A DNA stretch of 64,000 bases from Enterocloster aldenensis (GTDB lineage Bacteria; Bacillota; Clostridia; Lachnospirales; Lachnospiraceae): assembly GCF_003434055.1 (NCBI RefSeq), contig NZ_QVEX01000014.1:62001-126000 (forward strand), given 5' to 3'. A model generated the notes under the pieces. It was not told the origin of the DNA. It did not search any database and saw only the letters and a program-made list of their open reading frames with translations. Position numbers and translations under genes: made by a program. Position 1 is the first letter of the stretch. The number at the start of each line of letters is the position of its first letter. Positions 43,011 to 50,367 of the stretch are shown here, piece after piece.

Positions 43011-43083
43011 GTAACATATCCTCCTCTTTATACTTTTTTTATGCTTTCGCATATTTTGTTTACGTTTTCTTTACGCTAATTAA

Positions 43084-43137
43084 ATTATAGGAGGAAAATC
43101 TTAATCTGAACATAGTAAATTTTTGTGAATCATAGTA
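43084..43137 (-). promoter_or_regulatory. dctP promoter with direct-repeat activator site
   Basis: A TATAAT -10 lies at 43084-43089 (read on the minus strand) with no good -35. Instead TACTATG occurs twice, at 43131-43137 and 43111-43117, 20 bp apart, each followed by a TTCA element. Two direct repeats two turns apart that overlap the -35 are typical for an AraC-type activator, here most likely the neighbouring response regulator. Confidence 0.6.
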
Positions 43138-43201
43138 CGATTTTAACCTGTCTTAACATTTTCTTTATGCACATATCACACAATCCGTCTTAATGCCGCC
43201 T

Positions 43202-44113
43202 TTATCCCTTCTGGAATATGCACAAGCGGTACTCTGTAGGGCTCTGCCCTGTTATCCGCTTAAATACCTTTGCGAAATAATTGGAATCCGAATACCCAAC
43301 CGCCCTGCCGATGTCCTTGACATTCACCGTGGGCATGGCCAGCATCCTCTTGGCTTCCACCACCCGGTACTCTGTCAGGTAGGATGTGAAATTCTTATTA
43401 AAACACTGCTTAAACAGCTTGCAGAAATAAGCCTCCGAATAGTTCATATGCCGCGCCAGGTCCTGCATGGATATGTCGTACATGTAATTGGTCTCTATAT
43501 AATGGCTTATGATTTCCGTCACCTTGGACAGACGGACCTGGCCTCCGTCCTCCATGTCATCCCCCACCGGAAGGCCTGTTTCCGGCAGTTCATTCTTCTG
43601 GCCCGGGCCGGCCGGTTGGCTTGCCTGATGTCCGGCTGCCGGACGGCTGGCCTGGTAACCGGATGCCGGACGGTTGGCCTGGTAACCGGATGCCGGACGG
43701 TTGGCCTGGTAACCGGCTTCCTGTCGGTTGGCCTGGAACTCGGCTGCCAGGCGCATGGCTTCCTCCACCACCAGCATCAGCTCCTGCTCATCATAAGGTT
43801 TCAGCAGATAATCCAGGGCACGCACCGTTATGGCCTTTTTGGCATAGGAAAACTCATCAAAGGCAGTCAGGAAAATAATGCAGCATTCCTTATCCTTTTC
43901 CCGGATTTTCTGTGCGGCCTCAATCCCGTTAATGCCAGGCATTTCAATGTCCAGGATTGCAATCTGGATTTTCTCTTCCTCATAGACCCTAAGCGCCTGC
44001 CGTCCATTTTCAGCCTGGAAAATCACGCACTGGTCCCCCACGTTCTTCTGCAGGGTTTTGTAAAGGACCTTTCTCTCAATCACCTCATCGTCAGCTATCA
44101 ATAAACGCAGCAT
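43202..44113 (-). CDS. AraC-type response regulator (YesN family) with repeat linker
   Basis: A 303-residue regulator. The receiver domain (residues 1-~120) has LLIADDEVIERK, the phosphoacceptor Asp in IAILDIEMPGING, and the Lys in LLKPYDEQE. The linker (~125-174) contains tandem GYQANRPAS nonapeptides. The C-terminal double helix-turn-helix of AraC type (MQDLARHMNYSEAYFCKLFKQ, VGYSDSNYFAKVFKRITGQSPTEYR) is complete. GGGGGGATTAC precedes the ATG at 44113; an earlier frame from 44167 overlaps the kinase gene and is rejected. It follows the kinase gene by 10 bp and precedes the second TRAP operon. Confidence 0.92.
   Translation of the reverse strand: MLRLLIADDEVIERKVLYKTLQKNVGDQCVIFQAENGRQALRVYEEEKIQIAILDIEMPGINGIEAAQKIREKDKECCIIFLTAFDEFSYAKKAITVRALDYLLKPYDEQELMLVVEEAMRLAAEFQANRQEAGYQANRPASGYQANRPASGYQASRPAAGHQASQPAGPGQKNELPETGLPVGDDMEDGGQVRLSKVTEIISHYIETNYMYDISMQDLARHMNYSEAYFCKLFKQCFNKNFTSYLTEYRVVEAKRMLAMPTVNVKDIGRAVGYSDSNYFAKVFKRITGQSPTEYRLCIFQKG
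43616..43740 (-). repeat. 27-bp coding tandem repeats in the response-regulator linker
   Basis: About four copies of a 27-bp unit encode GYQANRPAS-like nonapeptides; two central copies are nearly identical. They lie between the receiver and DNA-binding domains and remain in frame. Confidence 0.85.
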
Positions 44114-44123
44114 GTAATCCCCC

Positions 44124-45641
44124 CTATGTTGTTTCCTGATTCCTGTTATCCATTTCCACGTGTTCATCCTGCGGTACGGTTACCTGCACCACCGTGCCAT
44201 TCCCCTGGCTGCTGTATATCCGGAAGTCGCCGTTTTTGTACATGGCATGTATCCGGCGGCAGATGTTGCCCAGCCCAATCCCAACCCGGGCAGTCCCGCC
44301 CGCTTTCAGGGCGCCGCGGAGTTTAAGAAGACTTTCCTGGCTCATCCCCACCCCGGTATCCGCAACAGATATGATGACCTTATTCCCCTCTTTCCAGATC
44401 TTCAGAAGGATTTTTCCGCCCTGCTCCTTCTTTGAAAGGCCGTGGATGATTGCATTTTCCACAATCGGCTGAAGGGTGAATGCGGGTATGATGGTTTCCT
44501 CCTCATCCACTTCCAGCCGGCAGTCATATGCAATCCGGCTGCCAAAACGCATCTGCTGGATATACATATAATCTTCCACCACCTTAAGCTCCTGGGCCAG
44601 GGGCACAATCTGCTCGGATGTCTTAAGGTTATACCGGAACAGGCTGCTCATACTGGATATCATCCTCTCAGTGGTATCCGCCTCCTCCAGTTTGGCCATG
44701 CACGCAATCATGTTCAGGGTATTGAACAGGAAATGCGGGTTAATCTGGCTTTTCAGCAGTTCCAGCCTGGCAGCATCCAGACGTTTCTCCATTTCAATCC
44801 GTCCAAGTTCCTCTTTATGAAGACGTTCGGCTATCTCATTTTTCTCCTTCAGCGTGTTAATATGCCCTTCGGTGGCATGTTTCATCTTATTGAATGCCTG
44901 GACCAGCTCGCCCATCTCATCCTTATTCTCAACCGTCACGTCATTGCCGCTGAAATCATTCCTGGCAATCTTCCTGGAACAGTGGGCCAGCCGCACCATT
45001 GGGTTAATCAGGGTGTTGGACAGAAGCTTGGTCAGACAGATGACGGTTATGATCATCACAATGGAGTATGCCATGATCATGGATGGAATATAATACAGGA
45101 CCGGAACTTTCTGCTGATAACTGCTCTTTCCCTCTTTCAGGGTGGCCTGCATCAGCCTTCTGGCATAAGTCTGGAGATACCCCTGCATGCCATACACTTT
45201 ATAAAGCTTGTCCACAAAGCCCCTGTCCTCCGGGTTCATGTGAAGCACCTCATCCCGGAACACGCGGTAGCCTTCATATCCATTTTTAATATTCCATGTC
45301 CTGGCATAGCGTTCCTGGTTAATGTCCGTATATTGAAAAGGCAGCGCTTTTATGCTCTCCTCAGTCTTAAAGCAGGCCAGCCTGTACTCCTTGGCCCGTT
45401 CCCAGGAGCGGTCCCTTATGTACTCCTCAAAAGCAGAGGCCTCCTGTTCCAGCGCCTCCTGCAAATCGTAACAAAGGGAATTATCGTTCAATATTACATT
45501 AAAGCTGTCCAGGGAAAAATTCATGATTAAGATATTAAAGGCAATGGAAAGCCCCATAACCAGGATGACAATAATGGAAAATGTCCCCAGCTTCTTCTTG
45601 AGGGAGATTGTAAGCCATAGGTTTTTTATGTATCTGAACAT
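44124..45641 (-). CDS. Sensor histidine kinase (YesM/LytS-type, His_kinase PF06580)
   Basis: A 505-residue membrane kinase. The order is: membrane helix (~18-40), an extracellular sensor of ~150 residues, a second helix (IPSMIMAYSIVMIITVICLT), a HAMP domain, a coiled-coil, and the His_kinase box QINPHFLFNTLNMIACMAKL with the phosphorylated His near residue 300. The ATPase domain follows, with VENAIIHGL, VADTGVGMS and GIGLGNICRRI. GGGAGGGGAAAGG precedes the ATG at 45641. Its partner is the next gene. YesM/YesN pairs next to sugar transporters usually sense an extracellular glycan or acid and switch on the transporter. Confidence 0.92.
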   Translation of the reverse strand: MFRYIKNLWLTISLKKKLGTFSIIVILVMGLSIAFNILIMNFSLDSFNVILNDNSLCYDLQEALEQEASAFEEYIRDRSWERAKEYRLACFKTEESIKALPFQYTDINQERYARTWNIKNGYEGYRVFRDEVLHMNPEDRGFVDKLYKVYGMQGYLQTYARRLMQATLKEGKSSYQQKVPVLYYIPSMIMAYSIVMIITVICLTKLLSNTLINPMVRLAHCSRKIARNDFSGNDVTVENKDEMGELVQAFNKMKHATEGHINTLKEKNEIAERLHKEELGRIEMEKRLDAARLELLKSQINPHFLFNTLNMIACMAKLEEADTTERMISSMSSLFRYNLKTSEQIVPLAQELKVVEDYMYIQQMRFGSRIAYDCRLEVDEEETIIPAFTLQPIVENAIIHGLSKKEQGGKILLKIWKEGNKVIISVADTGVGMSQESLLKLRGALKAGGTARVGIGLGNICRRIHAMYKNGDFRIYSSQGNGTVVQVTVPQDEHVEMDNRNQETT

Positions 45642-45779
45642 CCTTTCCCCTCCCTATCCATTGAATCACGGCAATGTGATGTGTACAGTCATTGTACTGC
45701 CAGGGCGTGCAGATGGCGGAATGGATGCTCAAACACACCCCAGTCTGCTTTCCCTGTCCTTCTTATTGTCTGCCTGGAT

Positions 45780-45808
45780 ATTATACCATAAACACGGAAA
45801 GAGCGCAA
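45780..45808 (-). promoter_or_regulatory. Promoter of the two-component system genes
   Basis: TTGCGC and TATAAT are separated by 17 bp on the minus strand, with TATGG before the -10 (extended type). It overlaps the glgB terminator hairpin. The leader is ~130 bases. Confidence 0.5.
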
Positions 45809-45827
45809 AGCCTGCGGGCCTGCGCTC
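45797..45827 (-). terminator. Terminator of glgB
   Basis: On the minus strand GAGCGCA pairs with TGCGCTC (one offset base) across a G+C-rich loop, followed by TTTCC. It lies ~30 bp after the glgB stop. Confidence 0.6.
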
Positions 45828-45856
45828 TCCTTGTATTCTATGGTTTTTCTGCTCTT

Positions 45857-48796
45857 TTATCTGTTATCTTCTGTCTTTGGGGACCCTGCTTTGGATGCCC
45901 CCAGCCGTTTCTGGCCTGTCTTTGATGTGGATATCTGTTTGGGCTCTGTCTTTTTTGTTGTTATCTGTTTTGTTCCTTCTTTTTTCGTAGATAACCTGCC
46001 AGGTTCTTTCCTAGCCGTGGACAGCTTCTTCTGGTCTGTTTTAGCGGTGGATATCTGCTTTTGGCCTGTTTTAGCAGTGGATATCTGCTTCTGGTCTGCC
46101 TTAGTTGTGGATATCTGCTTCTGCTCTTTCTTAGTTGTGGATATCTGCTTCTGGTCTGCCTTAGTTGTGGATATCTGCTTCTGATCTTTCTTAGCGGTAG
46201 ATATCTGCTTCTGAACATCCTTGGCAGTTGTCAGCTTTTTTTGATCCTCTTTTTTAGTGGAAAGCCTTTTAGGTGCTGGTTTCTTCTCTGTCTTTTTCTC
46301 AGGCTCTGCTTCTGTTTCCGCCTTCTTTTCAGGCTCTGCTTCCACTTCCACCTTTTTCTCAGGCTCCGCTTCCACTTCCGCCTTCTTCTCAGGCTCTGCT
46401 TCCACTTCCGCCTTCTTCTCAGGCTCTGCTTCCACTTTTGCCTTCTTCCCCGGCCCAGCCTTGACTTCCGTCCTAACCCCAGCCTTCTTAACCGCCTTAG
46501 CCGCCTGCCCTTTTCCAGCCGCGGCCTTACCGGCCCCAGCCTTTTTAGCCTTCGGCTCAGGCGTACAGGTAAATATGCTGACACTCATGGGAGGGATATT
46601 AACTTCTATAGAATCTTCCTTCTCATCCCATTCAATCTTCTTCGATGACTTCATACGGCCATTGACCCTGCCGCTGCCGCCGAATTCCTTTGCATCCGTG
46701 TTGAAGATTTCCTTGTATTTGCCCTCGAACGGAACCCCTACACGGAATTTCTCATGCTCTATATTATCAAAATTACAGATGAACAGCAGCGTTTCCCCGG
46801 CCTTTTTGCTCCTGCGGATAAACATGACCATGCTTTCATTCTGATAGCTGCAGTTAATCCATTCAAAGCCCTCCGGGTCATAATCCATCTCATACAGGGC
46901 AGGATGTTCCAGATACAGCTTATTCAGGGTCCTCACATAGTCCTGCATGTTCTTATGGACAGGCTGTTCCAGCAGCCCCCACTCCAGGGACGCGCCTTCG
47001 TTCCACTCGCTGACCTGGGCGTACTCCTGGCCCATGAACAGCAGTTTCTTGCCCGGATGTCCCATCATGAAGGCGTAAGCCGTCCTCAGGTTCTCTGCCT
47101 TTGTCTCCAATGTGGCGCCAGGCATTTTTCCAATCATGGAACCCTTGCCATGGACCACTTCATCATGGGAAAATACCAGCACAAAGTCCTCGCTGTACGC
47201 ATACAGCATGGAGAAAACCAGTTCACCGTAATTATTCTTCCTGAAATACGGGTCGCAGCGCATATAGTTGGTGAAATCATTCATCCAGCCCATGTTCCAC
47301 TTGTAGTCAAAGCCCAGGCCGCCTTCCTTTGCGTTCCCTGTTACCATGGGCCATGCCGTGGACTCCTCTGCAATGATGACGGCTCCATCCCGGCGCCCTT
47401 TGAACACGGAATTCAGATGCTTCAGGAATTCCACTGCCTCCAGGTTCTCGTTTCCTCCATATATGTTAGCCACCCATTCCCCGTCGTTCTTTCCGTAGTC
47501 CAGGTACAGCATGGAGGCCACTGCATCCATACGGATTGCATCCGCATGATACTTCTCAGCCCAGAAAAGCGCATTGGCAATCAGGAAGTTGGAAACCCCG
47601 GGACGTCCGTAATTGTAAATCAGCGTTCCCCAGTGGGGGTGCGAACCCTTGCGCGGGTCCATGTGTTCATAAACGCATGTGCCGTCAAAATTAGCCATGC
47701 CGTATGCATCACGTGGGAAATGGGCCGGTACCCAGTCCAGGATAACCCCGATTCCCCTGCCATGCATATAGTCCATAAAATACATGAAGTCATCGGGCGT
47801 GCCGTATCGGCTGGTGGGCGCATAATAACCTGTAACCTGGTATCCCCAGGACTCATCCAGGGGATGCTCCATTACCGGCATCAGTTCCACATGGGTATAC
47901 CCCATGTCCTGCACATAATCAGCCAGCCGGGGCGCTATCTCCCTGTAATTATAAAATTCCGAGCCCACAATATCCTCTCCGGCCTCATCCTTTGCTGTTT
48001 CCTTCCTCATCCAGGAGCCGAGATGTACCTCATAGATATTGAACGGCTTGTCCTTTGTATTGGTCCCCGCCCGCTTGTCCATCCAGGCCTTGTCGTTCCA
48101 CTGGTACTGGTTGATATCCCACACAACCGAAGCATTGTTGGGACGCAGTTGTGCATAATTGCCGTAAGGGTCGGCCTTTAACATGGGCAGTCCTGCCTTT
48201 GTCTTGACCTCGTACTTATAAATCAGTCCGGTTGTCAGGCCGGGGATGAACAGTTCGAATACACTGCCGTCCCCTTCCCCAATCCGGCGCATCTGATGGC
48301 GTCTTCCATCCCAAAGGTTAAAGTCCCCCACCACGCTGACGCGCAGGGCGCAGGGCGCCCATACGGAAAAATACACGCCTGAAACACCGTTTATGGTCAT
48401 TGGATGCGCACCCATCTTGTCATAGATGGAATAATGTATGCCTGCTGCAAATTTCTTAAGGTCCTCGGAGGTGAACTGCGGCGCATAGGCGTATGGGTCA
48501 TGGATTTCGTCCGTCACCCCATTGTCATAGGTCACAAGCAGCGTATATGCCGCCAGGCTCTTCCTTGGAATAAGCACAGCAAAGAATCCGGCTTCATCAG
48601 CCAGCTCCATGGCATACTTCCTGCCCGTGGACGCTATCTTCACAACAATCTGGGCTGCCGTGGGGATCAGGGCCTGTATCAAAAGACCGGATTCCGTCAG
48701 ATGAGGTCCCAGCATGGCGTGGGGATTGGATGCTTCTGAATACACCAGTTCCTCAATTCCCGCCCAATCCATCAAATCGTATAAATTCTGTTCCAT
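45857..48796 (-). CDS. glgB: 1,4-alpha-glucan branching enzyme with long Lys-rich C-terminal repeat tail
   Basis: GlgB forms the alpha-1,6 branches of glycogen. The 979-residue protein has two N-terminal carbohydrate-binding-like domains and the GH13 core with ILDWVPAHFPRD, AIRMDAVASM (nucleophile Asp), IIAEESTAWP (acid Glu) and VFSHDEVVHG (Asp), all intact. A C-terminal beta domain ends near IFTCTPEPK. Typical family length ends there, at about residue 745. The last ~234 residues are an unusual tail: Ala/Lys-rich, then EPEKKAEVEA decapeptides, then TTKADQKQIS decapeptides. AGGGGGCACATAAT precedes the ATG at 48796. It follows mgsA by 60 bp. Confidence 0.93.
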   Translation of the reverse strand: MEQNLYDLMDWAGIEELVYSEASNPHAMLGPHLTESGLLIQALIPTAAQIVVKIASTGRKYAMELADEAGFFAVLIPRKSLAAYTLLVTYDNGVTDEIHDPYAYAPQFTSEDLKKFAAGIHYSIYDKMGAHPMTINGVSGVYFSVWAPCALRVSVVGDFNLWDGRRHQMRRIGEGDGSVFELFIPGLTTGLIYKYEVKTKAGLPMLKADPYGNYAQLRPNNASVVWDINQYQWNDKAWMDKRAGTNTKDKPFNIYEVHLGSWMRKETAKDEAGEDIVGSEFYNYREIAPRLADYVQDMGYTHVELMPVMEHPLDESWGYQVTGYYAPTSRYGTPDDFMYFMDYMHGRGIGVILDWVPAHFPRDAYGMANFDGTCVYEHMDPRKGSHPHWGTLIYNYGRPGVSNFLIANALFWAEKYHADAIRMDAVASMLYLDYGKNDGEWVANIYGGNENLEAVEFLKHLNSVFKGRRDGAVIIAEESTAWPMVTGNAKEGGLGFDYKWNMGWMNDFTNYMRCDPYFRKNNYGELVFSMLYAYSEDFVLVFSHDEVVHGKGSMIGKMPGATLETKAENLRTAYAFMMGHPGKKLLFMGQEYAQVSEWNEGASLEWGLLEQPVHKNMQDYVRTLNKLYLEHPALYEMDYDPEGFEWINCSYQNESMVMFIRRSKKAGETLLFICNFDNIEHEKFRVGVPFEGKYKEIFNTDAKEFGGSGRVNGRMKSSKKIEWDEKEDSIEVNIPPMSVSIFTCTPEPKAKKAGAGKAAAGKGQAAKAVKKAGVRTEVKAGPGKKAKVEAEPEKKAEVEAEPEKKAEVEAEPEKKVEVEAEPEKKAETEAEPEKKTEKKPAPKRLSTKKEDQKKLTTAKDVQKQISTAKKDQKQISTTKADQKQISTTKKEQKQISTTKADQKQISTAKTGQKQISTAKTDQKKLSTARKEPGRLSTKKEGTKQITTKKTEPKQISTSKTGQKRLGASKAGSPKTEDNR
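45985..46450 (-). repeat. 30-bp coding tandem repeats in the glgB tail
   Basis: Two families of in-frame 30-bp units are present. About ten encode K-x-DQKQIST-type decapeptides (45985-46230), and about six encode EPEKKAEVEA (46285-46450). The encoded tail is strongly charged and predicted unstructured. Confidence 0.82.
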
Positions 48797-48856
48797 ATTA
48801 TGTGCCCCCTTATCTGCTTCATTCTTATCCTGATATTCAGTGATGCGGCAAATAGA

Positions 48857-49321
48857 TCAGAGCGTATTCGCCCTCTCAGTTATATTCTGCTTAAAATTCA
48901 CCACATCATGCTCATATTCTTCATCCATAAGAGGAGATGTAATCATGAAATCCGCACTGGCCTTGTTGTTGGCAATGGGGATGTCATAAACCTGGGCAAT
49001 CCTTAAAAGCGCCTTTACATCCGGGTCATGAGGCTGTGCCGTCAGCGGGTCGGAGAAGAAAATCACAAAGTCAATCTTCCCTTCCACAATTTTTGCGCCA
49101 ATCTGCTGGTCGCCTCCCAGCGGCCCGCTGTTATACCCCTTCACAGGAAGATTGGTTGCATCCGTAATCATGCGCGCCGTGGTCCCTGTCCCGCACAGGA
49201 AGTGCTTAGACAGTATATCCTTGTGTTCATTACACCACTGGATCAGCTCACGCTTTTTCTGGTCGTGGGCAATCAGGGCAATGTTCTTCTGTTTGCGTAT
49301 GGTCATTGGTAAATAGTCCAT
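48857..49321 (-). CDS. mgsA: Methylglyoxal synthase
   Basis: MgsA turns dihydroxyacetone phosphate into methylglyoxal and phosphate, a bypass when sugar phosphates pile up. The 154-residue protein has IALIAHDQKK, GTTARMITDATNLPVKGY, SGPLGGDQQIGAKI and the catalytic Asp region FFSDPLTAQPHDPDVKALLR. GAGGAGGATAAAAG precedes the ATG at 49321. It sits between a fumarylacetoacetate-hydrolase family gene and glgB, all in one direction, so its control may be tied to glycogen turnover. Confidence 0.95.
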   Translation of the reverse strand: MDYLPMTIRKQKNIALIAHDQKKRELIQWCNEHKDILSKHFLCGTGTTARMITDATNLPVKGYNSGPLGGDQQIGAKIVEGKIDFVIFFSDPLTAQPHDPDVKALLRIAQVYDIPIANNKASADFMITSPLMDEEYEHDVVNFKQNITERANTL

Positions 49322-49335
49322 CTTTTATCCTCCTC

Positions 49336-50232
49336 TCAGTCCATTACCTTATTGGCAATGGTCCCAATCCCTTCAATGGTACACTCCACCACATCACCCG
49401 GCTTCAGGAATCTGGGCGGGTTGAATCCCATGCCCACCCCGGCCGGTGTTCCGGTGGCAATGATGGTGCCCGCCTTCAGCGTCATGCCCTGGGACAGTTC
49501 ACTGACAATATGGTCAATATCAAATATAAGCAGCCGGGTGTTGCTGTCCTGGCGCAGTTCCCCGTTTACCCTGGACTGTATCTGCACATGGGGCGGATAC
49601 TGCAGCTCATCCACCGTGGCAATACATGGCCCCATGGGAAGGAAACCGTCCAGGCCCTTGCCGAAATACCACTGCTTATGCTGCGTCTGCAGGGTACGGG
49701 CGCTCACATCATTGATGATGGTGTACCCGAAAATATAATCCTTTACCTGTGACGCGGGCACATGGGACGCCTCCCTGCCAATGATGACTGCCAGTTCCGC
49801 CTCATAATCCAGGTCTTTCACAATATCCTGATGGCTGGGGATGCCTTCTCCCGGCGCAGTGGCCCGGTTCACCCTCTTTGAGAAATAAATCGCAAAGGGC
49901 CTTTCCCCGTTAAATTCTTCCTTCTTATAACGGGCGGATTCCTCTGCATGGGCCATGTAGTTAACGCCCAGGCAGATCACATCCTGCTTTGGATAGGGAA
50001 TCGGGGCCTTAAGGCATACCTCTTCCATGGGGGCCGCTCCCTTTATCTTATATGGGTCCTGGCCGGACGCATAGTCCAGCAGCTGTTTCTCCGAATCACT
50101 GATATTCTCAATCAGTTCCTGCATGGTTTTGTAATCCATATCCAGCGATGTCAGGGGATATATCCATCTGCCGTCTTTGCTGATTACCCCAAGTCCGGAT
50201 TTGTGTTCGATTTCATATGTTACAAGTCTCAT
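49336..50232 (-). CDS. Fumarylacetoacetate hydrolase family protein
   Basis: A 298-residue FAH-fold enzyme. Members hydrolyse or decarboxylate C-C bonds in diketo acids using a divalent metal. The core motifs are CLGVNYMAHAEES, KRVNRATAPGEGI, DLDYEAELAVIIG (Asp/Glu metal ligands), GYTIINDVSARTLQ, GLDGFLPMGPCI and TIIATGTPAGVGMG. The substrate cannot be told from sequence. CAGGAGGGTATC precedes the ATG at 50232; a longer frame from 50292 is rejected. It ends 14 bp before mgsA and probably shares its transcript. Confidence 0.9.
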   Translation of the reverse strand: MRLVTYEIEHKSGLGVISKDGRWIYPLTSLDMDYKTMQELIENISDSEKQLLDYASGQDPYKIKGAAPMEEVCLKAPIPYPKQDVICLGVNYMAHAEESARYKKEEFNGERPFAIYFSKRVNRATAPGEGIPSHQDIVKDLDYEAELAVIIGREASHVPASQVKDYIFGYTIINDVSARTLQTQHKQWYFGKGLDGFLPMGPCIATVDELQYPPHVQIQSRVNGELRQDSNTRLLIFDIDHIVSELSQGMTLKAGTIIATGTPAGVGMGFNPPRFLKPGDVVECTIEGIGTIANKVMD

Positions 50233-50367
50233 GATACCCTCCTGATTCTTCCGGCCGCGCCATGTCAGCCACAGCAGCTGCGCCGAAACCATTTCTAAGG
50301 TTTACTCTACCACATTTTCCCGGACTTTTCTACGATTTTGCCATTATTTTCAGAAATCAGGCACAAT

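Noticed and set aside
46754..48181. A 475-codon plus-strand reading frame opposite glgB
   Set aside because: It is the mirror of a codon-biased, clearly real gene, has no ribosome binding site and no recognisable protein pattern.
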